From: Morella rubra
Lineage: Eukaryota > Streptophyta > Magnoliopsida > Fagales > Myricaceae
Assembly: GCA_003952965.2 (NCBI GenBank)
Contig: CM025854.1
Location: 28,903,364-28,967,363 of the forward strand
Direction of reading: 5' to 3'
Length of the DNA stretch: 64,000 bases
Shown: positions 11,516 through 24,200 of the stretch, one piece after another
Layout of the letters: every line of letters starts with the position of its first letter
Numbering within the stretch: the first letter of the stretch is position 1
Notes under the pieces: model-generated
What the model saw: the letters and a program-made list of their open reading frames with translations, nothing else
What the model was told of the DNA's origin: nothing
The model's database searches: none
Position numbers and translations under genes: made by a program

Positions 11516-14500
11516 GGAATCAATTTTGATCCTTGAATTTTACACTATTTAAATATACGTCCTTGAATTTTAAAATTCTAACTCTCTAATTTTCGAGTTT
11601 GTACCCCCAACAAATAAATACAAACTCAAGGGCAAAAATTAAAATTTTAGAAATTTAATGACCTATTTTAAAATCCCTATCAAATTTAAAGACAAAAAAT
11701 GATTTTACTCTTATTTTTATTCATCAATACGCTTTTTTTGTTTTAAAAATAAATCTGTGAACCTATATTTCCGAAAAAGGATAATTTGTTGAAAAAGAAT
11801 CTAGGCCAAAATTTTATGTCAACCTAGAAAAACCTAGGTAAAAAAAAAACGTTAAAAATCAAAGAAAAGCTTTCAAAAAGCACTGTCCACACAAGCTTTT
11901 ACAAGTTTTCACACTTTTTCTTTCAAGTCGAAAAAGCAAAAGTGCCACCCACAAACAAAAGAAAAGGCAAACGTGCCGAGAGGATGGAGAAAATGCAAAA
12001 AAAGATGGAATGACGGGGCTCCGTCCGCGGTCTCCCACTTGCTTGTTGCAGTTTCGTGATGCACGTTGCTCAAGTCTCTCTGAATCTGAAGGGATCAGAG
12101 AGAGACTGAGGAGCAAATTATTGCTTGGCCATCTGGCATCTACCCAAACCTTTTTTCCCTTTTTCTTGTTTCCATATGCTTTTGAAATCCTATGCTACCT
12201 AACTTCTTGGAAATCTTTTACCTACGGTTAAAAAATATTCGTTAGTGTGTTTCCTTGTCTCCTAATATTGCTGATAAGTAAGGCTGGACCTTTTGATTAA
12301 TCCCCTATCCTTAAAAGTAGATGGGTCGAACGGCTGTGAAAATCTGATTAACTTACAGTTTTTAAAAGCGGCTTTAATTCTCTGTCGTTGGAACAAGAAG
12401 AAGCGTACGCGTTTCCATTTCTGTGATTTTTTCTTCTTGAACTCGTCACAGACTCACCGTCAATGATCTCTTGCTCCCATGAGGAACATCTCAATGCTCA
12501 CACCTATCTTCTTCGCCTTCTTAGCCTTCTCCCTCTGTCATTTCTCGATCGCTATTTCGTTACCTCCTTACGTTGCTGATGATAATATTACAGTCAACTG
12601 TGGCAGTTCTGGCAGCTCATGGGATCAGTACAAACGCATGTGGATTGGAGACATAGACTCCAAATTCACTCCGACTGAAGAAAATATCCACAAATCTATT
12701 ACCTCTACAGCCCAGAGCCAACGTTCCTTCGATGCTGTCCCTTACATGACCGCTCGCCTCTCTTATTCCCAATTCACGTATGTGTTTCGGGTCACCCCTG
12801 GTCCAAAATTCGTTCGCTTGCACTTTTACCCGGCTCCTAATTACTCTGCTAATTTTGTTCGGCATAAAGACTTCTTCACTGTCAAAGCGGGTTCCTTCAC
12901 CCTGCTTAGAAACTTCAGTGCTTCCATACTTGCGACTTACTTGAGCAGCGAAACTTTTTACAAAGAGTTCTGCGTCAACGTTGAACAGGACCAAAAATTG
13001 AATTTAACTTTCATCCCATCTCCAAGTGCTTCCAACGATTTCTATGCTTTCATCAACGGGATTGAGATTATTTCCATGCCAAGAGACCTATATTATCAGC
13101 TAAATGGGGAAGGTCTACCATGGATCCGACAAACTGCTCTGTTCTATATGAAGGAAAGCATGGCATTTGAGAACGTTTTTCGGTTAAACGTTGGAGGCAG
13201 CGGTATATCACCACACAAGACACCGGCATGTTCAGAGAATGGTCTGCTGACAATAGCTATGTGGTGAGTGGCAGCGTGATCCCTCGTAATTCATCTTTGA
13301 TTCTCAATTACGCCAAAATACCAAATTACACAGCACCAGATGATATCTATCGGTCTGCAAGGTCCATGGGTCCGCACAGCAACCAGAATTTACTTAATAA
13401 TTTGACGTGGAAATTACCCGTTTTGGATTCGGGATTCAATTATCTGGTGAGACTCCATTTCTGCGAACTAGAGACTGAAATAACCGGTCCCGGTCAAAGG
13501 CAATTCATTATCTACATAGATAATGCGACGGCCGATGACAAGGCTGATGTCATGATGTGGAACGGAGGTGCTAAGGATGCGCCTGTGTACAAAGACTTCG
13601 TTGTAAGGATCCAGGCCGGTGAGCCTAATCTCTTCATTGCTCTACATCCTCGAGAAGCAACTGATGCTATCAACGATGCCATTCTAAATGGGATCGAACT
13701 ATTAAAACTGAGCGACAATGGGAACCTTGCCGGGACCAATCCTCCCATTGTGCCCTCTCCGGCCCCTGATCAACAGCCTGCCTCTACAGCCAACGTGTCC
13801 AAGATAAGCAAAACAGTATCCATAGCCATTGGAAGTGTTGCGGGCTTCTCAGTCCTCCTCGCTCTAGCGTGCTGCGCGGCTCTCTGGAAACTAAGGAGGA
13901 CGAAGCACTATGGTTCTTACTACCCACTATCGAAGTGTTGGTGCTGGCCTGACCACAGCAAGGGAAAGTCAACGAGGACAAAAGCGTCGTCACTGCCTGA
14001 TGAACTATGTCGCCACTTCTCACTGGAAGAAATCAAAATCGCAACCAGCACCTTTCACGAAGAATTAATTGTCGGCCGAGGTGGCTTTGGCGACGTATAC
14101 AAGGGTTTCATTGATCACAATGATCAGGGTACTATGATCGTGGCAATCAAGCGCTTGAACCCCGAGTCAAAACAAGGTGCACGTGAGTTTTGGAGAGAGA
14201 TCGATCTGCTCTCCCAGCTTCGCCATGTCCACCTCGTCTCTCTCATCGGATACTGCGACGATGACAACGAGATGATCCTCGTCTACGATTACATGACCAA
14301 CGGCACGCTCCGCGACCAACTCTACGACAACGTCAACGATTCCATTCCGTGGAAACAGAGGCTCGATATTTGCATTGGAGCTGCCCGTGGGTTAAATTAC
14401 CTGCATACGGGAGCGAAGCACCCAATTATCCACCGCGACGTGAAGACGACGAATATTCTGTTGGACGAGAAATGGGTGGCCAAAGTTTCGGATTTCGGGT

Positions 14501-15565
14501 TGTCCAGAATGGGGTTGGATAATAGTGCGGTCATACAGCCGTGATGGGTACGTGGGGCTATTTGGATCCAGAATATGCAAGACGTCAACAGCTGACCGAA
14601 AAATCTGACGTGTACTCGTTTGGGGTGGTGTTGTTTGAAGTTTTATGTGCCCGAAAGCATTAAATTCTAAACTGGTGGATGATCAAAAGAATTTGGCCCA
14701 TTGGGCCCGAAAATGCATAGACAGGGGGACCATCGGCGAAATAATTGATCCATATCTGAAAGGGAAAATTTCCCCAGAGTGTTTCAAGGTATACGTGGAG
14801 GTCGCGGAGAGTTGCGTGCGCGATGCCGGAATCGATCGGCCCACGATGAATGATGTGATGGAAAAGCTCGATTTTGCCTTGGAGCTTCAAAACAATGCGG
14901 ATGCCGCGAAAGAGAAAACCAATCCTGGTGGTGAACATACGTATCCGGAGGTGCTATCATTCCATGTTGGCGGTACTACAGGGGCTCCTATGTGCGCTAC
15001 CTTTCAAAGTAGACACGTGTGGGAAGACGATAGTGGTACCGGGTTAACCATGACGCTGAGACGACCAACCGAAGTCTCGATTCTGATACTATACGCATCA
15101 AGACGTCCTCACGGACACCTCTGAGTCTAAAGTTTAGGTTTATTTTGTGTTTTTCCAAAACTATGGGTGCATCTCTTAAATAGATCAAGGTCTGATTGGG
15201 TTAAAATAGATTAAAAATAAAATATTATGTCACTAAAAAAACGAATGCAGTGTGATTGAAGCTGTTAGTCCACCAGTCTTGCTTTTTCATATATATGTTG
15301 TAGTAATGTCGGGATCTTTATTTTGTACATGTGATAATGTATTTATTTTGGTGTACTAGTGTGGTCGTATATAATGCTCCCTTCCCACTGTAATAATATA
15401 GGTTTTCGATGGCAGTACTTTGCATCCAATTTTTTTCTTTCATTCTTTTTTTTTTCCCCTGGAGAAAGGAAACATTTATAACTAACATCAACATGCAATT
15501 GGTCTGGAAGCCAGCTCTTTACTACGAAGTTGGATAAATCGTAGAACAAACCTAGGTACATGGTA
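11516..15565. repeat. Block B: large direct duplicate of block A
   Basis: The sequence aligns along its length with 1-4065, and the duplication continues through R3 (to 17158, matching R1 to 6015). High identity in coding and non-coding parts implies recent unequal duplication or conversion. Confidence 0.85.
12479..15124 (+). pseudogene. Receptor B: CrRLK1L (FERONIA-like) receptor kinase, frameshifted
   Basis: It has the same layout as receptor A: signal peptide, malectin-like ectodomain, transmembrane helix (nt ~13818-13880), juxtamembrane region and kinase with an intact glycine-rich loop (GRGGFG), VAIK, HRD and DFG. Relative to A it lacks the ectodomain stop, but has single-base deletions near 13212 (CCCACAC to CCACAC), near 14528 in the activation segment, near 14655 (a run of four A reduced to three), and two near the C-terminus (about 15053 and 15090). 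The longest open part is 13228-14544. Several losses fall in short homopolymers, so sequence error must be excluded before calling the gene dead. RALF R3 lies 1.66 kb downstream. Confidence 0.88.
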
Positions 15566-16389
15566 TTTTACTTCGCTTGATAAATTAATTAACTAAGTTA
15601 GCAAATAAGAATAGTACTCAACTTCAAGCTCGGAATTCGGGTATAGTTGTTTTTTAAATTATTTGCTTTACTGAATTCGTGTCGAGTTCAATAACAAAGT
15701 AAGTGCATGTGCATGCATGTATTGATAACAGTATGTGTTTTGCTCGTTTTATAATGACGACATACAAATTTTGCTCGTGACTATGGCAAATACCAATTGA
15801 TGCTCTAGTCGACGTGTAGGCCTCCACCAATTATTTCAGCAATACTAATAATTGAGCTTACTGGGGCCCGACTTCTATTCTTTCTCATTCTGTCGTACGC
15901 TGTGCCGATAAAGCTCACGCGAAATTTATTAAAGACTTAAAAAGTCGAGAAACGGGACCCACTTTTTATGTTAAAGTTGGTGTAAAGCTGAGTAGTGGAA
16001 CACCTAGACATGGAAAGCAGACTGAACGATGTGTGGGGGCGTGGATCACGTGAAACTGTGGAGGCCAGCTGCTCAAGCCACGTAATAAAGTCATACATAT
16101 AATTTATACCCAATAATTCTCACTAGTTCTCTGATCACTAAAGAAACCTTTGAAACATGCCTCCGGTACGCTCCGATCGTTGAGATCCCGTCAAATTCTG
16201 AAGGGATTTGTATTATGGAATTTCCATGAAGAAAATCAAGTTTAAGAGGGTAGCTTCCATTACTTTATCTATTTGAACTACGTTTCCTTGATTAGCGTGC
16301 CTGATCATCCGCCCGAGATAGGGTAAAAAAAAAAAGCAGATCAGATCAACTTTTGGGATTGTATCCCAAAAATTGTTGTTTCATCCTAA
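15125..16389. other. Intergenic spacer between receptor B and RALF R3
   Basis: It is homologous to the spacer after receptor A, but about 455 bp present there (4066-4520) is absent. It contains a G-box at 16047-16052 in the conserved RALF-upstream motif. No gene is seen. Confidence 0.6.
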
Positions 16390-16730
16390 TTGGTTAGGGG
16401 CTAATAATTGGAGCGAGAAACACAACCCACCCACAATAAATGTATGGAATTTCAGAAATGCAACTACTTTTGTGCCCTGACTTAAAAAAAAAAAACTACT
16501 TTTGTGCCCAGGATTTGCAATTGTTTTCTCCTCCCGAAAAAGACCACCAGATCCTTACAAATCTCCTGCCATATACTAGCAGTGCCTTTACTTTATTCGA
16601 CCCAAAAGAAAATTCTTCCATGGATGGAAAGTAATTAGATATAATAAACTACTATACTTTTCTAGCTCATTTTGGGTCCATCCTATTGTGTCGGTCATCA
16701 CTGGTCTCTTCTTTACTCCCAGTATAAGTA
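16390..16730 (+). promoter_or_regulatory. RALF R3 promoter module with TATA box
   Basis: It is near-identical to the R1 promoter. TATAAGTA at 16723-16730 lies 50 bp before the ATG. A small A-rich insertion with a partial repeat of TACTTTTGTGCCC (about 16480-16510) is specific to this copy. Confidence 0.6.
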
Positions 16731-16780
16731 CAGCCCTCGAGTTAGGCAGCGGAAGTGGGTGAGTACACAGGAGTAAGAAA

Positions 16781-17158
16781 ATGGAGGTTCATAAGAGGAA
16801 GGGAGGGGTATTCTTCTATCACCTTGCATTCTTCGTGATGCTGATACTCCTCGACTCATATTGCTGTGGTGCTGCTGTCCTTGTTAAGAGCAACTCCAGC
16901 TTTCAGTGCGATGGCCGCCTCGACGAATGCCTGATTGAGGAGGACTTGGAGTTGGAGTTCCTGATGAATCCCTATGTGAGCCGGATTCTTATTACTGGTC
17001 AAAAAAACCCAAACGCCCTAGATCCTTATAAAGCAATCTTCACGAAGCCTTGTGGGCAACCAAATGACCCTCAATATAAGACGTGCATCGATAAATTCAA
17101 AGCGGAGCACCATGGTTGTCAGTGTAGTGGTATTTACTGCAAATGCAAGACCTTCTAA
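16781..17158 (+). CDS. RALF-like secreted peptide precursor R3
   Basis: This is an intact 125-aa precursor that aligns to R1 without gaps. Residues 1-70 (signal peptide and propeptide to SRIL) differ at only one position (Gln42 for Arg42). Residues 71-124 differ at 18 positions: 71-76, 79, 88, 93, 94, 100, 101, 105, 108, 109, 114, 116 and 121. All six mature cysteines (91, 102, 113, 115, 120, 122) are kept, and one Phe is added at the end. It is probably exported to the apoplast as a CrRLK1L ligand with a specificity different from R1; that is inference. It is paired with receptor B upstream. Assignment to the RALF family rests mainly on the propeptide. Confidence 0.8.
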   Translation: MEVHKRKGGVFFYHLAFFVMLILLDSYCCGAAVLVKSNSSFQCDGRLDECLIEEDLELEFLMNPYVSRILITGQKNPNALDPYKAIFTKPCGQPNDPQYKTCIDKFKAEHHGCQCSGIYCKCKTF

Positions 17159-18454
17159 CCCCCAGAATCGTTCGTGGCAATTACGTGTTTTCGGTCGGTG
17201 TCGCTCTTTTTCCTGTATCCGATTGTGTTGGGCGTTTCTCTTTCCTTTTGTCATGTATCACTGCCTACGAGGAGTACTGTGAGTCCGTATCATGCACGTG
17301 TTCTAAACTTCTATGTTCTGTATGGATCTTTTGTTGGAATAAATCATCATGTCCACGATTGTCGTAAAAGCCCGCACATGGCTGTAAGAAACGTTAATCG
17401 ATCAAAAGATGCAGGTTGGCGGTTGCGGCGGAAGTCTGCCTTTAAGCTTCCAGAAGTGATCCTCAGTAACAATCCCTTATCCCTCCCTCCAATATTGTCC
17501 ATTGGAGGCCCTCCATGACTTTAATTACTTAGGTTTTTAAGATGCGTGTCAGAGCCTGTTGAATAATCACGTCACTTGTGAAAGCAAGCTTATTGTCCGG
17601 AGGGGGAGTTTTAGAGTTTAACCGAACACAGAAAAACCAAGAGCAGATACAGCCGTTACAATCAATTACGCCTGGGGAAGATACGATCGAGAATCTATTA
17701 TAATTCAAAGAAGAAGCCATTTTGAGCCCTCTATTTATTATTACAATTTCAAATAGAGTCTAAATTACCACGCTTTATACATTGAGGCCTCTACTAAATT
17801 TTATTAATTTACGCTTTAAAAAAAAAATCAAACGATTAAACTCGTGCCACATGTGTTGAGAAAGAGCCAAATGATACAATTTTGACCTTCAAATTTTATT
17901 TTAGAACGCAATTTAGTTTAAACCTTTATTTATTGAATTAGTAGTTAGAGGGTATAAAACGATTTTTTTCCTATAATTAATTACTTGTGATATTTTAATT
18001 CTAAATACAGTTATCATCCCTACACATTTTTTTTTATAGCTTTTTAATTAACTTTTTGTTAAAATATGCATGCATTGATTGAGCAAAAATTATCCTGCCT
18101 ATCTCAAGATATACTGGACGTTTAGTACGAGGGAGCTGGGTCCAGACCCAGAACCAACTGGGCTATCGTACTCCTACATAGATTTAGATTTTTTTTTTAA
18201 AAAAAATTACTCCTGCATAGGAAGAGAAAAAGATTGAAGGCGAGGGCTCAACCTCCTATGCCTCTCTTAGTTTCCTTTTATTAGTATCTTTTTAAATGAA
18301 GAATGAAAAAACTCTCCCCCTTTCCTTTCTTATGTACCCTGATAAGGCTGATCATTTCAGCTGACGATGCCCGTAAAATCGTCACCGGCATCGGTAAACG
18401 CCCAACCGGAGAATATCGGTGCCGGTACAGCGGTACTGGTAGCATTTTTTCACA
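17159..18454. other. RALF R3 3' flank and spacer
   Basis: 17159-17980 is the parent-like copy of 7769-8560. 17980-18450 is A/T-rich and then unremarkable. No gene is supported. Confidence 0.5.
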
Positions 18455-18540
18455 AGATATGATGTTGTGAAAGCGGGGCCTATCAATGCAATCTTAGAAT
18501 GAAAGTGGAGGACTGTTCCTATGGATAGGTATGTTTTGTC
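18455..18540 (+). pseudogene. Short relic of CrRLK1L kinase region
   Basis: It matches part of the degraded kinase relic at 6795-6872 (shared GTTGTGAAAGCGGGGCCTAT and the bases after it). On its own it would be unrecognisable. It marks another lost receptor copy between R3 and receptor C. Confidence 0.5.
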
Positions 18541-20434
18541 AGTGTCTTTTTATATTGGCAAATTTTCATGTCAAAATATGTCTCTATTTAAGTTGTAATT
18601 TGTTAGGCTTATTTGATTCAAGTGTTCAAGAGATTAGAAGCTTCTTAAGCAACATCAAACAATTTTAATAAAACCTACTTGTCAAGTGGCATCCAACGGT
18701 TGAAAAAAAAAAAAACTACCTTTCAAGCCCTATATATTAAAAAACTTAGTCAAGACCCAATAAAAGAGATTTTAAAATTAGTGGTTAAATATATTCTTTG
18801 CAAATCAATTATTGGGTTGACTCGAAAACATTATATTATAAATGATCAATTTATTCACTAAGCTATCAACCGTATATACTTTGCACCATTTTATTACTAA
18901 TTTTGATAAATATAAGAATGATATTTTTCGTCATAGGACAAGTTTATCTATAATTTTTTGGTCATTATACTTAATGTGAGGTAAAGAACACTCGTCTTAC
19001 TGAACAAATATCAGTTTTCTTCTAAATTAACGTCAGAGAGTGCAAAGCCTACACTATTGATATTTGAAGAGAGAAATGTAACGAAATAATTAATTCAATG
19101 TGTAAAGCGCACGAACTCTAATAGTTAATGAACAAAAAATTGTATTTCTCTTAAATAGCAACGTGAAAAAAATAAAGATTTCAAAAGAAAAGATGTTGGG
19201 GGTATGATGTAATTTTGTTGATCTTTTGGAGCGCGAAAAAAAGAAAAAGAAAAAGAAAAAAAGAGAATTAAAATGTGACGATGATTTGAAGGCCAGATTG
19301 GGGTAAAAAAAGTTGAAAACAAAAACTAAAACGAGTGAGAGAAACCATCTGCCGTTTGTCTATAACTTTTGATTTTTCAGGCAATGTCGAAGTGAGGCAA
19401 GGAACTTCATAAATAGTATGGAACAAGTATTTTTTGGAGAACTTTTTGTTAAGCGGATGATCGCCGTGAGTACTGTAGCTACTAGTTAGAATTGAAGTCC
19501 TACATTAATGAGGAGCGCAGACAAATTAAGCCTCTCCAGCTGAAAGGGGAAGACAAGAAAAATTTCTCCTAGAGCTCACTGTGCAAGCCCTTCAATTAAT
19601 GTATGAGAATTGATCCATTGATATATATAACTTGGAACCATACTCCCATTCTATGGTTATCACAAGGTGGGATTCTTAAACAGTTATATAGCAAGCCAGG
19701 ACGACGCCATAGCAACTCCATAGCTCAAGGATTCTACATCATGCATGCTTTGCCGAAGAGTTCCTCTTGCTTCTAAGGCCTTTCCTATTTCTCTCTCTCT
19801 CATTGGCCAGTAAGCCAACCTTTTTTTGCTTTTCTTCGTTTTCTCCATGGTTCAGCCCAAAACGACGCGTACCAGGCAATCAGTCCTAGTTCCGCGTACA
19901 TTGGTAGACCGTAGATAGATAAACCGGCCAGTGTCCCACAGGGAGTGATGTTGATTGTGGAGACTCATCGCGTTCGAGGACTGGTTGGTCTACTCGGACT
20001 GCCACTGCTGATGCCAGTGGACTAAGCTTTTACAAGTCATGACTTTGACATAAAGGCACTAACACGTTGGAGCGTATTATTTCTTTACTTCTTACGTACA
20101 TATTATATTATTGAAAATTATATAAACAATAAACACACAAATTATTTTAATGAGATTAAACTGAAAAAAAGGCAGAACAAAATAAACAATTGAGATGGAA
20201 TCTTGTACTCGGTTCAGGTCAAAAATTTGTTTATAGGTTAGCATAAATTTACGACGTGCCTATTACTCTTAGGAAAGTGTCCCTACACTGGTTAGTCCGG
20301 CTAGACCTGAGTGTCTCAAACTTGGCGGCTTCACGTGGCCTTCCACGCGTGTCTTTTGACCTCTTTCGTCCTCTTTCCTCCTCAGTCTCCCTCGTCCCAC
20401 TGTACTCACACGTTCGCTACTCGGACTCCCACTC
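18541..20434. other. Receptor C upstream region
   Basis: No gene is seen. 18740-19735 matches 56040-57430, and 19740-20488 matches 59767-60510 upstream of receptor E. An A/G-rich tract lies at about 19230-19270. Confidence 0.55.
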
Positions 20435-20443
20435 TTTTATAGC
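20435..20443 (+). promoter_or_regulatory. Probable TATA box of receptor C
   Basis: TTTTATAGC lies 46 bp before the ATG at 20489 and is conserved upstream of receptor E (60447-60455). Confidence 0.45.
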
Positions 20444-20488
20444 ACACGCAGCTTTGCCTGCCTCTTTCACCACACTACAGCGCCCACC

Positions 20489-22698
20489 ATGCATAACTCA
20501 TACGGATCATACGTCCCCCTCCTCTTAGTATTTTTCTTCCAGAATTATCTGACATTCATAACTGGTAAGCCCAACCTTCTCGACTCCATCATCGATAATG
20601 TGGCCCTTGACTGCGGTTCCTCTGCCATTTCCACTTACTCAGGTGGCAGGGAGTGGACCGGAGACATTGGCTCAAAATTCATCGCATCACACCAACCTAA
20701 TCATATCTCAACTGTCTCAAATTCCACTTCCCTGCCTTCGACCGTCAATTCTATCCCGTATCTTACGGCGCGGATCTTTGTTTCTCAATTCACCTACACG
20801 ATTCATCTTAGTCCGGGCAACAAATTTATCCGCCTCTACTTCTATCCAGATACGTACGGAGATTACGATAGGTCTAAGGCCTATTTCACTGTTACTGCCG
20901 GTCCGTTCACCCTCCTCAGAAACTTCAGCGCTTCCCTTGCTGCTGATTCATTAGGCTTGAAGTTTTTGGTCAAAGAATTCTGCATAAACGTAGAGGAGGG
21001 TCACAGAGTACTGAACATTACCTTCACTCCATCCCCGAATACTTCAGATGATGCATATGCGTTTATAAATGGGATTGAGATCGTCTCGATGCCCACCAGC
21101 CTTTATTATACTGCCTTTGGAGATAACTCTGAACTCTCGCCAATCTTGCACCGACTCCATACCGACTCCTGAATGGTCGCATTCCCTCAGATACTAGACC
21201 AGCACCAGACTATCATGCCCAAATGGCACAACCAGCTTACCTCCAATAGAAAGTAAAGACTTCGAGGTCCAGCCAGAGCTCAAAAATCATTGTCTGCCTT
21301 GCCATTTTTGGGGCTTCCCTATAGAGCATTGCTTCGAACCGTCCTTTCTTTCTTTTGCTGGACTTGAAGTCAATTTATCTCTCAAAATCCGGAGGTGTTG
21401 TAACCGTTTTCTTTCTTTTGGGCTTGACAATTTTCTGGTCCCGGAAGACAGCAAAGTCCAACAAGAACCAAACATCACCATCTCTTGAAGAGTTGTGCCG
21501 TCGTTTCACCCTGGCAGAGATTCGTGCTGCCACAAAAAACTTCAACAGGAATCTTGTGATTGGAAGAGGTGGATGTGGTCTTGTATACAAAGGTTACATC
21601 GATGCAGGACTCACACCGGTCGCAATCAAGATCTTCGCGCCCACTTCGGATCAAGGCAACCGGGAGTTCCAAACCGAGATCGCATTGCTCGCAAAACTTC
21701 GTCACCCCCACCTGGTCTCTTTGATCGGTTACTGCGATGATGAACGGGTCATGATCATCGTGTACGATTTCATGCCCCATAAAACGCTTCGTCATCATCT
21801 TTACGATACGGATAATCCTCCACTATCATGGAAGCAGAGACTCGAGATTTGCATTGGCACTGCTCGGGGGCTATTGTACCTTCATGAAGGTGCAGAACAT
21901 TTGGTTATACACCGAGACGTCAAGACCAGTAATATTCTATTGGACAGGGACTGGGTGGCCAAGGTTTCGGACTTTGGGCTCTCTAGACTGGGGCCGACGA
22001 ACCTCTCAAGAAGCCACGTCACCACAAATGTGAGGGGCACGTTCGGGTATATGGACCCAGAGTATATGTTGACCAATCAGCTATCGGTGAAATCTGATGT
22101 CTATGGGTTTGGGGTGGTGTTGTTTGAGGTGTTATGTGCAAGACCAGCGGTGGATACTGGCCTAGACGATGAGCAACAATGTTTGGCCCAATGGGCGCGG
22201 CAATGCTATGAAGACGGTTCGCTGGAACAGATCATTGACAGCCGTTTGATCGGTCTAATTGCGCCGGAGAGCTTGAAGGTGTATGCGAAGATCGCGTACA
22301 GATGCTTGTGTGACGATAGAAAAAGACGGCCCACAATGGCTAAAGTGTTGCGGGCCCTAGAGAAAGCAATGGAGTTGCAGGAGATTGCTGAGGGTGGGGC
22401 TCACACGGTGAAGATAGAAGATGAAGTTCCGTTGTGTGGCGGAGGGAATTCGATGCTGTCAAGACCTCGGAATAGTCCTAGCGCGGCCCATTCGTGCCCA
22501 TTTTTTTGGACGAAAAGCACAAGCCCAAAGGTGCTTCTTAGGTTTTTGAGCGACAAGACGGGGCTTAAATGGATAAAACCACCAAAGCCGGGCGGTCTGC
22601 CTCGTCTCCACGTGCAAGTGCACGACTTAAGTCGCTGCGGGCCTTATACGGCACCGGGGAAGATTCTAGTTGAGACAACAAACGTTAAACGACAATAG
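20489..22698 (+). pseudogene. Receptor C: CrRLK1L receptor kinase, ectodomain collapsed, kinase frame open
   Basis: The ATG at 20489 opens a signal peptide and the first malectin-like half, open to a stop at 21172. Against receptor E, several deletions (about 21125-21290) remove most of the second ectodomain half. After a TAG at 21322-21324 the transmembrane segment and kinase are open through 22698, without an ATG before the kinase core. Kinase motifs are intact: GRGGCG loop, VAIK, HRD, DFG and the DPEY activation-segment end. A ~90-residue tail (LCGGGNSML to TTNVKRQ) follows the kinase, longer than in receptors A and B. As read it could give only a secreted malectin fragment of ~227 aa. The subtype differs clearly from A/B in both halves. 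Confidence 0.85.
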
Positions 22699-24200
22699 AG
22701 AAGTGATCGCGAACACTACCAGTAATTTCGCTCCTTGTTTTTGCCCTGTTAAAGAACAATAATTTGACCACTTTTTGCTCTTCCTTTTTTCTTAAAGTGA
22801 ACTTCCCCAAGGAATGGAAATGTGCAATTAGTCGCTCATAGAAAAAGCAGGTCTTCTGTAGATGTGGTCCATTTGGAACGAAGGGTTATCACGTCGAAAG
22901 AGATGTGGCATTGTGGGTCTAGATAGGGAAAAAGAGGTCACATTCCACGTGCTTTGAAAGTAGGCATTCCTAAAAAGGGCCTAATCCAAAGCCGAAGCTT
23001 GGAAAGTATTCCCTCTCACAACTGCCTCTCAGCTACGTTCGAAATGACATATTGCCTTTCATGCTCTCTCTCCTCAGCAAATATGGGACACACGGTATTA
23101 AAACCGTTAAAGAACCGCAAAACCAAAAAAGAAAATAATTGAATTTCCAAAGATTGGGGGGGGGGGGGGCGGTCATAGAAATCCCTCTGTTGATGGGGGC
23201 CTTCCTAAGGGGTCGGTCCCTCGAAGGGCTTTGTTTACTCAAGGTTGGCGTTTCGAGATACCTAGCGGGTGCTCAGTGATTCCTCGTTTAGACACTGTTC
23301 ACGACCAGATTTAGGAAAGTCCATTCCACTAATTTCAACCAGACATAAGGCCACTGGCCCCGGTTGTATAGTGAAGGGCTAAAGTTAACGCAAAAACTGA
23401 AAGTCTTGGAACTTCCCCAAAGAACCGGAAATTCAAGGGTCACCCAGAAAACCCTGGAAATTAACATCAGAACCCCAACTTAAACCCTGACTAAGTTTTT
23501 TCTTTTTGAGTTCCCAACTACAAACTAAAGAAGAACTTCTTTTTCTTTAACCCTACTCCACCAAAGAGTCATTTAGCCCAAAGGCGGTCACCGCCCACCA
23601 AAGAGAAGAATTGGCAGCGAGATTCTTCGTCATTGAACCAGCAAGACAATTGTGCATCACCTGATTATCAGTTTCTCTACTGTAGACCAATGGGCCTCCA
23701 CTGCCTTTAAAAAGACAAGCTTATGAAAAGCAAAAGTGAAATGGGGTCCAGTTGTCTCGTAGACAAGCGAAGCAGAATGTGCCCAACGCGGATCATGTGA
23801 AGCTTTGAAACTCAACCCCCTTAATTAATTTATACTGTGATAATGTTCATCAGAGTCGTTCTTTTAAGACTTCTTCTCCTTTTAGGCACTCCTATTTTTG
23901 GCCCTTTTATAAACTTTGAGAGCAATTGATGCAGTATTACCAGGTTTCGTGTTAAATCAGGTCACATCTTGTTAATAATTAGGGTTAAATACTCATTTCA
24001 TCCCTATATTTTTGACCCATTTTAACAAATCGTTTTCTGTTTTCAACTTGGTCATAGAGTGTCCTTGAGTTTATTATTTTAGTAAAAAAAAATCATTCTC
24101 TTAAATTTTCGTTTTTAAAATTAATGGTTCACACGTTAGCATTAATTATAAATTCATATGTATCACCCAAAAGCTAAAATAATGTGATTTATAATTTTTT
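22699..24200. other. Receptor C 3' flank and spacer
   Basis: No gene is seen. 22699-23640 recurs after receptor E (63211-64000) and, without any kinase, at 25840-27617 and 42180-43770. It includes a 14-base G run. 23643-24200 recurs at 36045-36560, with the CATGTG motif at 23794-23799. Confidence 0.6.
23156..23169 (+). repeat. Poly-G tract (14 G)
   Basis: Fourteen consecutive G lie at the position equivalent to the 32-G tract at 63724-63755 after receptor E. Confidence 0.9.

Noticed and set aside
21475..21798. 107-codon minus-strand open frame repeated at 61986-62309
   Set aside because: It is antisense to the kinase domain of receptors C and E and explained by their codon composition.
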